A stretch of DNA of 64,000 nt. Origin: Colius striatus (Eukaryota; Chordata; Aves; Coliiformes; Coliidae). The notes under the pieces were generated by a model that did not search any database, had not been told where the DNA came from, and worked only from the letters and a program-made list of their open reading frames with translations. Of the stretch, positions 43,501-53,605 are shown in pieces. The stretch covers positions 6,538,915 to 6,602,914 of the forward strand of contig NC_084771.1 of the NCBI RefSeq assembly GCF_028858725.1, read 5' to 3'. The position numbers and the translations under genes were made by a program. Each line of letters opens with the position of its first letter. Position 1 is the stretch's first letter.

Positions 43501-44734
43501 ACTGCTGCTAACAGACAATGCATATGCTCTCTGTATACACCAAAGTTATCAAGTAACTTAATTTGTTAAGTATTTACCTCTCTGGCTAATTGTCTCAGAG
43601 GAATGCTGACCATTTTCTGTTTCCTTTCTGTGATCAAGTTGACAAACCTAGGTGCAAGTTACAGAAAAGATAAATCACTATGAAAAGCTGCAGAGAAACT
43701 TGGAAACCCAGACACTTGGAATCCCCTACATACTGTACCACACTGTGGTCCCAGAGATGCCAAGTGAAATCAGACAGCTGAACGGTGCTGTCTGTCATGT
43801 CTCTCTCACAGCAAACAGGCCTTCAGAGCCCTACCTGACCAGAGCCAGTCCGTAAGAGAGGATGAGCTCATGCGACTTCAATCTGCCAGACGAATCCAAG
43901 ACCTTGCAACGAATCAGTTCAGCGGTGCAATCCACTGCGAGAGGCATTTTGGGACCATATCTAAAGAGAAATGGTAAAGCAGGTGAGCAGTTCCACAAGA
44001 ACACACCCCCCCTCCTTGCAAAAGGTGTCGCTTTCTGGCTACTTTTTGTGCTCTGTGGTACAGCCCAAGAAACGATGTGCTGAACGACAGCACCAAGGGC
44101 TCTTTCCAGAAGGCTTCTGTTCGGAACACAGTGATTATATGGCTAGTCCTAAGCACGTTAAATGAGTTCTTACTGATATGTCAAGCACACCCGTGACACA
44201 AGGTGCCGTACCTGGGCTGGTCTCCCGTACAGATGCAAGAGGGGCACTACAAACAGAACAAGGCTCTTTTGGAGCGCCGGACACGCCCGCTGCAGCACTC
44301 TACCGAGACAGGCCGGTGCGTGAGCTCGCAGGGCTGCCGCCTCCCCGCTGCCCACGGGGCCCGCTCCCGCCATGAGCTCGGCCCCGCCGCACACCGAACG
44401 CGCCTGGCGAGGCGCCGCCCGCCCCGCGGCACCGGCCGGCGGCGGAACTGCGCCGGGCCGCTGCCGCCGAGCGCCCCGAGAGCCCCAGGCGGAGGCCGCG
44501 GGAGGCGCCCCAGGGGCAGCGCCGGCGCCGCACCCGTCCCCCCGCCCGCGGCACGTACCGGCTCTTCCAGGCCGAGACGCGGTCCAGCGCTTCCTGCTGC
44601 AGGCGGCTGTCGCCACAGTACAGCCCCACCATCACCTGGTCCCACTCGGCCCGGCCCCGCCACGCCACCACCGTGCGCGGCGCCTGCGGCCGCCTGCGGC
44701 CCGGAGACGCGCCCCGCCGCGACAGCCCCGCCAT
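28503..44734 (-). CDS. LAS1L: LAS1L, ITS2 pre-rRNA endonuclease subunit (complete, 13 coding exons)
   Basis: Coding exons in order: 44734-44559, 43960-43835, 43647-43578, 42361-42280, 41216-41019, 39182-39136, 36424-36315, 35075-34990, 34371-34130, 33115-32994, 32394-32015, 29924-29783, 28593-28503. They sum to 1872 nt, exactly 624 codons with stop, and every junction is GT-AG with matching phase, so the protein is 623 aa (human 734). LAS1L with NOL9 cleaves and processes ITS2 of pre-60S rRNA in the nucleolus, together with PELP1, TEX10, WDR18 and SENP3. The HEPN nuclease signature RHELTH is at residues 135-140, within VDLRHELTH. Acidic stretches follow at about 175-190 and 501-514. The conserved [12 protein letters not shown] (about 532-543) and the C-terminal GGLLW...GLQLF match human. 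The shorter length comes mainly from the linker and acidic regions. The start ATG lies in the CpG island and leads into the [14 protein letters not shown] segment matching human IVVAWLSRAEWDQV. Confidence 0.95.
31041..31310 (-). mobile_element. CR1 LINE fragment with catalytic FADD motif
   Basis: On the minus strand the frame reads [20 protein letters not shown], continues through LEQWAQDN and [15 protein letters not shown], and ends near EEWIESCLG. This is the palm to thumb part of CR1 reverse transcriptase. The frame is open for 87 codons. Both ends of the element are missing, including the usual 3' terminus. It lies in LAS1L intron 12 (between exons 12 and 11 on the map). Confidence 0.87.
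38281..38684 (+). mobile_element. CR1 LINE 3' end
   Basis: Starts with TACGAGGAAAGGCTGTGGGA, passes the GGGATCTTATTAATATTTAC and CCTGGCACAGGCTGCCCAGA landmarks and ends CCTACCGTTCTATGA. This is a typical 5'-truncated avian CR1 of about 400 bp, antisense to LAS1L within the intron between exons 7 and 6. Confidence 0.93.
41638..41726 (-). mobile_element. CR1 LINE 3' end, very short
   Basis: Begins CACAGAATCTCCAGGGCTGC and runs through GACCATCTAGTCCAAACCCC to GGTCACAG: the last 90 or so bases of a CR1 in minus orientation, inside the LAS1L intron between exons 5 and 4. Confidence 0.75.
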
Positions 44735-45050
44735 GGCGCCGCGCCCCACGCCTTCCGCTGCCCGCGCTGCGGCGGCGCGGCCGGCTTCCGGGCCGGGCGG
44801 CTTCCGGGCCGGGCGGCCCCTGGCGGCGGCGCCGTGGCGGGAGTGCGCGGGGCCGCGGTTCGCGGCGCGGGTAACGCGGCGCTGGAGGCTGCGGCTGCGT
44901 GAGCAACCCGCGCTGGGCGCTGCGGTGCAGGCGGGCGCACCGCGGGCCGCAAGGCAGCTGTCCCGGGTGCAGCCGCTGTCCGCGTCCCTGCCCCGGGCGG
45001 GGCCGTGTCCGTGGGCACCGCGGAACGGGGAACGGTGAACCGCTCGGCTG
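44270..45050 (-). promoter_or_regulatory. LAS1L: CpG island, LAS1L promoter
   Basis: Very dense CpG from about 44270 to 45050, covering LAS1L exon 1 and some 300 bp upstream. A direct repeat of CGGCTTCCGGGCCGGG occurs at about 44789-44815; each copy carries CCGGAAG-type ETS cores on the opposite strand, often used by ribosome-biogenesis gene promoters. The long open frames on all strands here are GC-driven shadows. The island is compatible with bidirectional firing, but no plus-strand gene starts nearby. Confidence 0.8.
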
Positions 45051-45181
45051 CTCAGTTGCAGCGTTTTGCGGGTTTGTGCATAAAGACAAATCAACACATG
45101 ATCCGCACTCTACGTCACCTTTTTGGAGCCTTCTTGTAAAACCTTCGTGGATCTATTAGCATAATCCCAGGAATACGCTTG

Positions 45182-45476
45182 TGTTAGAGGTCAGGGGAGA
45201 GGCAGAACTGAAACATGGGATGGACAGTGATAGGACAGCGGGCAACAGGTACAAGCTGGAGCAGAAGAGGTTCCAAAGAAACACAAGGACAAACTTGTTC
45301 CCTGCTGAGGTGAGGGAGCACTGGAAAGGGCTGCCCAGATGGGCTGTGGAGGCTCCTTCTCTGGGGACATCCCAAACCCAGCTGGATGAGCTTACTATAG
45401 GGGGTCCTGCTCTGGCAGGGGGGCTGCACTGGATAAGCTTTGCAGGTCTCTCCCAGCCCTTGAGACTCTGTGATTA
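45182..45476 (+). mobile_element. CR1-type LINE 3' end
   Basis: Contains the ATGGGATGGACAGTGATAGG / AACTTGTTCCCTGCTGAGGT / AAGGGCTGCCCAGATGGGCT / CTCTCCCAGCCCTTGAGACT succession of avian CR1 3' ends and closes with CTCTGTGATTAG followed by a G- and A-rich run. 5' truncated, plus orientation, just outside the LAS1L CpG island. Confidence 0.8.
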
Positions 45477-45479
45477 GGG

Positions 45480-48400
45480 GGGGAAAAAAAAAAGTAGGTG
45501 GAAAATGGAGGTGGAAGTCCACAGAAGATACTTAAACTCGTATTGCTACTAGAAATGCTGAGCCTGTAGGTTCCCGTGCTATCTCCAGCACCTAAACAAT
45601 AGCTTGGTATTTCCCCAAGGCTTTAAAGGGGCTTCGGGACAGCTTAAGCTTTTTTACTCACTATTCCAAAACAAGATGGTTTTTTTTAGAGCTGTTAATT
45701 GTCTTCACCAGCTTTTTATATAACTTTAGTTAAGAACCCTGCTCCCGATTTAGACTGGTTATGCCTAAGTGCATAGTTGAGACCATGTACATCTGGATAT
45801 GAGTAAACAGGAAAAAACTAGAGTATTGCCCTGTACAAAAGAGTAATTTTATTAAATACCAGAAAGTGTGGGAAAGAGATGATGAATGATTTCTGTTAAA
45901 ATGCTGTCTTTGAAAAATGCGTTGGTTCAGTACAGCTTCAGTCTCCTCTCTCCTGCCTTCCCTGCCAAGTTTACCTCGTTCTTTGTTGGTAATAAATGTA
46001 GGTCAAATTGAAACAGAATTTCATTACTCAAAAGAAGTATAAAGTTGAGGGAACAGATTTGGTGATTGTTGCCAAACTCCCGCAATGACTCATGTAGTGA
46101 AAGTAGGTTCTCAGAAGATACCAGGCAGGAAGAGAACTTGGAATAGGGCCCTGTTCTTTGGAAACAGAATTGCACTTTTCATCTGCTTTTAAAATGTTCT
46201 GAAAGGACAAGCTGTTTACTGCAATCAAAGGGTCTTATTCAGAGCATAGCAACATCATGTGTCATTTTGCTTCCAGATTATTTCTGGGTTTCAGAAATCA
46301 ACAGCAGTGCAAAGGTTGTAAAAGGCAAATACTGCAGTGCTGTGGAACAGATGGGATACATCAAACTTGATCAGATCACCTGCTTCCAGAACCTCAGAGA
46401 TATATAAAAAATTGAGTTAAAAGGAGTGTGTTTCATGCTTATTCTCTGTGGAGGGGGAGAAAGATGTCAAGAGTTTGGTGTCTGTTATAGAGATGGAAGG
46501 GAACAGGGACTGAACCATCATAGACTTCATGTTTCATGTGCTTTTAGACTCTGGATCTAGGAGGAATTATGCTTGTGCTGTTACTCTGCTTGTGTTGTCT
46601 CAGTGCAAGAATTGTGAAGTAAGGGCATGAGATGGCTTGTTGCCCAGAATGTCCCCCATAAGATTGGCAGCTGGTTTCTGCAGCCTTGCTGCAGTGTTGG
46701 CCAAGAGAAGAGGTCAGGCTTGTCTGTGGTGTCCCTCTAGCACTTTGGGAATCTGGATAGTCAGGGTGGGTGAAGTTACTTGGACCTGCAGGTGAAGTGC
46801 CAATGAGGAGAGAAGAACCAGACAGCTGTGCAGGTAAAAGACCTGGATGTAGATCCCATTTTATAAAAGAAAAGAGATTCCAGTGTGACAGGGTAATGTA
46901 GGTAGTGGATTAAAAATCCAGCAGGTGAACTGTGATAATACTTCCTCTAAAGAGAAGTAGAACTGAAAAGGAGGCCCCTAGAGCCTTCCTAAGTAATCTT
47001 GCTCTTGCTGGGAATAAGGAAAGTCCTTTTCTTACTTTCTTTCCAGACAGTTTGAAGGAAGCAGAGGTGATACTTAAAAATGGCCTCGGAATGTCAGCTG
47101 AAAGGAAATTCCACATGCAGCATGCCTTCCTTGACTGGGATTGACAACTATGTGCCAACTTTTCTCCTGCAGTAATCAATGACAAAAAAAAAACCCCCAA
47201 ACTTTTTAAATCAGTGAGTGCAAATGATCAAGCTTTAGGTCATCCAGAAATAAAGAAAAACCCCTTTAAACAAGAAAAGGAGAAAATATGACAAGAATAG
47301 GAAGCTCAGGTGGCTTGTTTGTTTGTTTCTTTGCTCATTTTATCTATTTTTTTTAACTCAAATAAGACATAGCCAAGAAAGAACAATGCTCAGTCTGCTT
47401 TTCTGTGGTTTGAATCTCTAATTGGTCCTCAGACAGTTGATCTCCACATATTTTTCAAACACCATGGCCCTTTGTGATTGTTAGTAGAGCAACGGGTGGC
47501 AGAGCAGTCAGAGCATATCTGACCTGGTAGTTGTTGCCTTCTTGTTGGAGTGCTATTCCCTGGAGTGAGGAGAGCTGCTGCTGATAGGACAGAGGGAAAG
47601 GGAGAGGAGCCTCTGCATCTTTCCAGTGCTATTGGCTAGTTTTGTTTTCTGGCATCTATGAGACTTGAGCTTTGGAGATTAGCCATCGAACATCCTGTTT
47701 TCTCTGAGTTTGCCTCTATTCTTCCTTTTTTTCCCTTTTCTGCTTTCTTCTGGTCACAGAGTCGCTGCAATAGCACCAAGGTAAGAATATGAAATGGCTC
47801 TTCTTGGCTCATTTCTCAGATGGGAATTGTTGTTTCAGTAAGAGGTAGCTGGCATTCTAAGCAGATAAAAGCAAGTTTAGCTGGGCTCTCAAAAATCACT
47901 GTGCTCTTTAGAGAGCTAGGCAGCAGAGGCCAGTAATGTAACTGCCGAGTGCTGAATTAACCTAACCTGCTTAGAACCACACTGTGATTCTGTGTGGATT
48001 CCTGTGCAGGAAATACTAAGCAATGCCTGCACAGTTTTAATCACGTCTCTTATGAAACTTGTTATGCCAGTCTCAACACAGGAGGTTATGTTTAAAGACT
48101 TGTTTGCAGAATAAGCTGTTGGTGACTGTTTTACCTCTTTGGCACATGGAGATCTCTCCAAGAAACTACTTGCTGTGACAGGAATTGGAGATGGAAGAAC
48201 TAGGCAAGGGGAGTGATAGCGGAAGGAATATATTTGGAACAAGAACTTTGCCTCAAATTAGATTATTGCAACGGTTATCTACAGTGTATGAGCAAGTGTG
48301 TCAAAACAATATGACTGTGTGCTCTGTCCCCATGGGGAGAAGCTGAGAGGGAGAGCAATGCAAACCAGATGTTTGTCATTTTGTGCGACACACCTCCTGA

Positions 48401-48600
48401 GAAGTGCTCAGACAATATGGGCATGGAGCAGAGTCTAGGAACAGGTACAGAACATGATGGGGAATGGCAGAAGTGTCTTTGTCCCAGTAGGAGATGCAGG
48501 TTTCAGTGCTTTAGAAGCACTGGAGTGAGGTACCCTGGAAAACCTTCCTGCTCCAAAACTTGCTTTACTTCTTTTAATTTGTGTTGTTCTCTTTTTGACT
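45480..48600 (+). other. intergenic region upstream of the Kv3-like gene
   Basis: About 3.1 kb without a recognised exon or repeat. It must hold the promoter and any 5' untranslated exon of the channel gene, but no CpG island is present, which fits tissue-restricted expression. No clear TATA box or start site can be assigned. Confidence 0.4.
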
Positions 48601-48641
48601 GAAGAGCCTATGAGGACTTGCACCGTCGACTTCCCTCACAG

Positions 48642-50548
48642 ATGGAAGGCTCCAAGGAAAAAATAATCCTGAATATTGGGGGAGTCAGATATGAGACATA
48701 CAACAGCACCCTCCAGACCTTCCCAGGGACCAAGCTGTGCAGCCTAACAGAGGCCCACGCCCCAAGTATCTATGACTATGATCCCACCAGCAAAGAATTC
48801 TTTTTTGATAGGAATTCTGAGATCTTCAGCTACGTGTTGAACTATTACAGGACCAAACATTTCCACTGCCCCACTGATACCTGTAGGTCAGTTTTAGAAG
48901 AAGAATTGGCTTTCTGGGAAATAAATGAGGCACAGCTGGCGTCCTGCTGCTGGATGAAGCTGAATAACAAAGAGGTGCAGCCAGAGGAGTTTGACATTTG
49001 GGATAAAAATGAACAGACCGATGACCAGTGCCTCATAGTCCAGACAGAAAGGAGGGATTTCAGCTGGCGAACCAAATGGCAGCCAAAAATTTGGTCTCTG
49101 TTTGAAAAACCCTTTTCCTCTTTCAGTGCTAAGGTAATACTATATGTGGAGATGCACACAGCCTGTGTCCTTTCTGTAAAGGGTCCATGAAAAATGCTAA
49201 TGGATTCATAGCTTTGATAAGTATGCTTTGAGTCCCATATGAAAAAAGAAAACTAAATTCTCTCTTCTCATTAACAGACACCTTCTTCTTTTCTCCTCCT
49301 CACGTCTGTGTTCTTTGTACAAAATGCATGCCCCATGCCTCTTCAGAAAGTCAGGCATGCAGAGCAACAAACACAAGTCAGAGACCACAGAGGATGTTTT
49401 CTGTGCTGCTGGTAATTCTGGAGCCAACATTTAGGGCAGAAGAGTCTCACTCTTAGTGTGAGTCTGTCTGCATTACTCCAGCTATTGGGTGTTTCCCCTC
49501 CCTTACAAACTCCGATGTAGGTGTTCAGGTGGTTTTTATTTTGACTCCAATCTTCTCGATTATTTTTCAAATCTGGAAGGAGAAAATGCAATCCATATGA
49601 GCAAAACAGTGGTAATTTGAGAAGGATTAGTCTGGGATTGTACTGTGCTTGTAGAAGGGATTGTAGCGTTGTAGGGGGACAGTGAGGTTGTGTAATACTT
49701 GTTTCTTGAACTAATTGCATCTGTTCCCTTTACTCCTTCTGCAGTGCCTGGCTTTTGTTTCTCTGCTGTTCATCGTTGGAATTGTCATCATATTCTGTGA
49801 GGAAACCAAGGCACAATTTGAGTTCTTTACTGCTAACTTCACCTCTGTTGGCTACTCTGAGGTCTCTCACAAGGGCCATGAACCTTATTACCACCAGGCT
49901 GCCTACTTGCTTCATCTGGAGCTTTTCTGTGTCCTCTGGTTTACTTTTGAGTTCTCAGTGCGATGTTGTTTCTGCCCAGACAAGAAGTTATTTTTCAAAA
50001 ATCCCCTCAATGTGGTTGACTTCCTCTCCCTCTTCCCAGTTTATATTGAACTCTTTGTGGCTGGACAGATTGAGAGAAAGCCAAGCCTGGGGCTTTGGTT
50101 GGGCTTTGTCCGCATTGTCTATCTCCTTAAACTCCTGAAGATATCCAAGCTGATAGAAACACCACTGATCCTGAGGGTTCTGTGCTATACTCTCAAATCT
50201 GTCCTCAGAGAGATTTGCATCCTGCTGATGATTTTGGCCTTTGAGACCCTCTTCTTTGGCTCTCTCTTTTTCTATGGGGAGTTGCTGGGTAGCCATCCCT
50301 CCTACATAGGGGAGACACACTTCACTGACATTCTTGTTTGCTTCTGGTGGGCTTTGATCACACTCACTACAGTGGGCTATGGAGATATTATCCCTCTCAC
50401 CACAGCTGGCCAAGTGACTGCAGCCTTAGCTGCAGTATTTGGTTTGTTAACTGTTATCATCCCCATACCCATTTTTCTTGTAAAATTTAAAACCTATTAC
50501 GACATTGCTGTCTTCAAACAGAGGCTGAAAAGGAGCGAGAAACATTAA
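48642..50548 (+). CDS. Kv3/Shaw-type voltage-gated potassium channel subunit, two exons, complete
   Basis: Exons 48642-49133 and 49745-50548 (AAG|GTAATA ... CTGCAG|TGC, phase 0) give 431 aa. The ATG at 48642 follows CTTCCCTCACAG and starts MEGSKEKIILNIGG, the normal start of a T1 domain. T1 spans about 7-106 with the Kv3-like DYDPTSKEFFFDR (45-57) and the zinc motif H75-x5-C81-x20-C102-C103 of non-Shaker Kv channels. The linker phrase QPKIWSLFEKPFSS matches Kv3 channels. S1 starts at residue 165, directly after the intron. N195-F-T is a likely glycosylation site. S2-S3 lies about 218-270, S4 about 285-302, selectivity filter TVGYGD 373-378, and S6 has PIP at 404-406 where Kv3 has PVP. S4 is atypical: R287, Y290, K293, K296, K299, E302. 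The family forms plasma-membrane tetrameric K+ channels. N and C tails are much shorter than in KCNC1-4. A functional pore is likely; true gating is unknown. The family call is firm, the exact orthology is not. Confidence 0.9.
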
Positions 50549-50582
50549 CACTTCAGAACCTCTGTTCCCCTTTGCCTTTAGC

Positions 50583-50588
50583 AATAAA
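50583..50588 (+). terminator. poly(A) signal, Kv3-like gene
   Basis: AATAAA 35 nt after the stop codon (TAA at 50546-50548), followed by T/G-rich sequence. This would give an unusually short 3' UTR; a later site cannot be excluded. Confidence 0.5.
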
Positions 50589-51933
50589 CCTTCAGTATGG
50601 TTTATTGTCTTTGGTGGGAAGGAAGTGCAAATAGTTATTACAGCGTTTACTTGCAGACTTAGCATATTTCAAACCACCAGTGAGGCCTCAGGCTGTGGTA
50701 CTTGGCATGCAACTGAGCAGACCTGTTGAATTCCATGAGTCTTTTCCATGTTGTACTTCATCCTACGTTCTTATACATGCTATAGTTTCTCATCTAACTG
50801 TTTAGAGACAGGGTGTGCTGCTGCATTATAGCCTGAATGTGCACCACATAGCCCAGTTCCATAACCCAGGACCACAGCACATTCCCTCAGCTGGCATACA
50901 ACCCATGATGCTAGTGATGCCCTCCATCACCTGACAGTATCATCTCACTTCTCATGCTGGGAAGGAAGCCTTGTGCATGGTCTGGCTCTGACAGCAAGGA
51001 GGAAGTAGGGATATAAACATATATATTTCAAAAACAATGTTCTACTCCCTCATTTTACCTAAACAAGCCAGTACATCTGGTTTGCCTGTACTTCACACAG
51101 ACGTGAATAAGGCAGAATTCTGAATTGACTCCATGGTCCTGAGAGCCTCTGTTTAATAACCTGTTTTGTGGGCTCACGGGAATTGCTGTGGCATTTGGGT
51201 AGCAGCAAGGGAGCCCTCCAAAGGCAAACCCTGTTTGCCTCTGCTGAAGTCCAGAGCAGCTTTCTCTTGACCTTAGAAAGATGAAGATTTCATTGGGTAG
51301 TTCCAGTGGATTAACACATACCAACAGTTCTTGGTTTTTATGTTACAAAGTCACTGAGTTATTAGTCCAAACATCTATACGGTTTCTACTCTTCAAAAGG
51401 AAGAGCATAGACTACAGTACTCAATATAATTTCAATATCATTTACTTTCTTAAGGCATAGATGTAAACAAGGAATATTTCTCTTTTAACTGAATAGTCTT
51501 AATTGTTGCCTATGTTTCATTTTGTATTAAAAAATATTGTTGAGGTATTAAAATACCCTACACCCCATTGTTTATGTAGCAGGATGATGTGCTAAGATGA
51601 TTTTGTTTAGTGAGTAAAAATTTCTGTGTACAATAACATCTATGTGTTTAAATTTCATTAAGGCTGTATTTTAATTGCAATATTGATAAAGTTTTGTGTC
51701 GTGTTGTGATTTCTCTGTTCTGGGTAGCATTCTAAGGCTGTTTCATTTTTACTGAAACACCAGCTAACTTCCCTCGATTCCAGTGCAATGGCAATGAATT
51801 TTATTTTATTTTTTTTAATGAGAAAGAAAATACACTTTGCACCATCCCTCCTGCCCAAACTGTTATGACTGATTTTTCTGGTTCTCCTGTCCATCCCACT
51901 GGGAGGGTAGATGACTGTTTGAGTGGCAGTGTG

Positions 51934-52440
51934 GTTGCTGGCTGGGGTTGAACCACAACCCTCCCCTCAACAGGATGGGGAGAAAAAATAAGATGGAAAA
52001 GCTTATTGGTTGAGAAAAAGAGAGGGAGATCACTTACCAATTACTGTCATAGGCAATAAAGGAACTCTGCCAGGGGAAAACTGAATTACTACCAATTAAA
52101 ATAGATTCAGATAGAAACAAACCAAAAAACTAAATCAACACTTTCTCCTCCCCATTTTTACTGTGCTCAACTTCACTCACTCCTGACTCCTCTACTCCCT
52201 GCCCCCCACCGCTGTCAGTGTGGCCGACAGGCTCTTCTGTGCCCTGTACTGGCACAGGGGAGGCCCGGCCTCTCACAGAGGAGCCACTGACTATAGCCCC
52301 CCACTACCAGCACCCAGTGCAGTTGTGTCCTTTTGTGCATCCTCATCCCACTGTGCAGTGCAGACACTCTGAGTCCTACTATGCTGGAGCAGCTGGATGA
52401 AGACAAGGGAGGAGGTCACGCTCCTGGGTGAAGGTAAGCG
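51934..52440. mobile_element. LTR-like repeat remnant (copy 2)
   Basis: Starts near GCTGGCTGGGGTTGAACC, continues through CTCCCCTCAACAGGATGGGG and CACTTACCAATTACTGTCAT to a C/T-rich block ending CCTGCCCCCCACC, then a GC-richer part. The middle third is the diverged relative of the patch at about 2205-2410. The order of blocks resembles avian endogenous-retrovirus LTRs. No internal genes recognised; a worn fossil with uncertain ends and family. Confidence 0.45.
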
Positions 52441-53216
52441 CAAGGATAAAACAATCTCTAGTTCACTTGCCACGTGCTCAGTGCAGCAAACTTAGCTTCT
52501 GGTGATGAATCTTGGAGCTAGAAACTGTGGAGGTGATGGTTTTCCAGCACAGGCTGTTAATGTTAGCTTGAATACTGTGCCATCCCATTTTTTGTAGCTG
52601 GACCATAGACCCACAGCTCTTACAGAGGGCTCTTAAGCTCTTTCTGAAAAAAGGGTAGAGGATATGAGCTTTCACAGCAGACTGTGAAAAAGCCTCTAGC
52701 AGATTTTGTTATTTAAAAAGCTGGAAAACACAACAGAGAGCAGGAGAAACTGGTGGCATTTTGTATCAGTGCACTGCCCCCACCCAAACCTTCAGCTTCC
52801 CTGTCACTAAAGTGTTGCACGTTACAGGACAGTTTTTGCTACAGTAAATGGGATTCAGGTAAGAGTCTCCCAATTACAGTGAAAGTGGACTTTGTGAGGA
52901 TTCTCAGCTAGGATCCCAGCAGTTTGTAACCTGCTTTTATTTTGAATCAGAATAAAAAGTAAAAACCTGGATATCTCTTAAGATTGTCAGGATGCTGTGG
53001 TGGGCAGCAGCTCTCGAAGTGTCAGGGAGTCAGGAGTCAAGCACAAAATCACAACTGCTGGGTCAGGGTCCTTGTCAGCCAGAACTAAGCTACCCAGTTC
53101 CAAGTGAGGTGAACAGGGCAAACCCAAGGATAACAGCCAGGTTCAGACAAGACTCCTGATCACGAGGCAAATTTGTGGTGGTAAGATGTGAATCTGCAGA
53201 TCAGAGGTCAGGATCA

Positions 53217-53259
53217 TGTTCAGTGACTCCAACCCCTACCATTCTATGATTCTATAACA
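53217..53259 (+). mobile_element. CR1 LINE terminal stub
   Basis: ACTCCAACCCCTACCATTCT followed by ATGATTCTAT is the last 30-40 bases of an avian CR1 in plus orientation. The sequence before it is not clearly CR1. Confidence 0.55.
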
Positions 53260-53504
53260 GTTACCAGGGTCACACAGTCCAGGTAGGTACAGAGTGAAAA
53301 AATCACTTTGGGAATAGCTAATTGTGTAATTTTGTTTCAGTAAAACCACTTAATTCTAATAAAGCCCAAGATATTTATGTTTAACATGCAAACGCAGTAA
53401 TGTGTTCATACATTATCCAAAGTAAGATGTAATGAGGCTTTTTTAGCTCATCAAAATCGTTCCATCTTTATTGATCAGAAAGTAAAAAAAAAAACCAAAC
53501 TTTT

Positions 53505-53605
53505 CATAGAATCAGAACATCTTAAATTGGAAGGGACCCAGAAGGATCCTCAAGTCCAACTCTCTGCTCCTCATAGGACTACTGCCTAAAACTAAACCAC
53601 ATGAA
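53505..53605 (-). mobile_element. CR1 LINE 3' end, older subfamily
   Basis: CATAGAATCAGAACATCTTA, then TTGGAAGGGACCCAGAAGGA and CTAAACCACATGA, is the reverse complement of a CR1 3' end of the subfamily that carries the AAACCACATGA phrase. About 100 bp remain. Confidence 0.75.

Noticed and set aside
44203-45097. Several long open frames on both strands around the LAS1L start
   Set aside because: GC-driven shadows; only the frame from 44734 to 44559 on the minus strand matches LAS1L and ends at a donor.
48618-48641. Upstream extension of the Kv3-like first exon
   Set aside because: There is no ATG in frame in this stretch, and CTTCCCTCACAG looks like an acceptor placed directly before the ATG at 48642.
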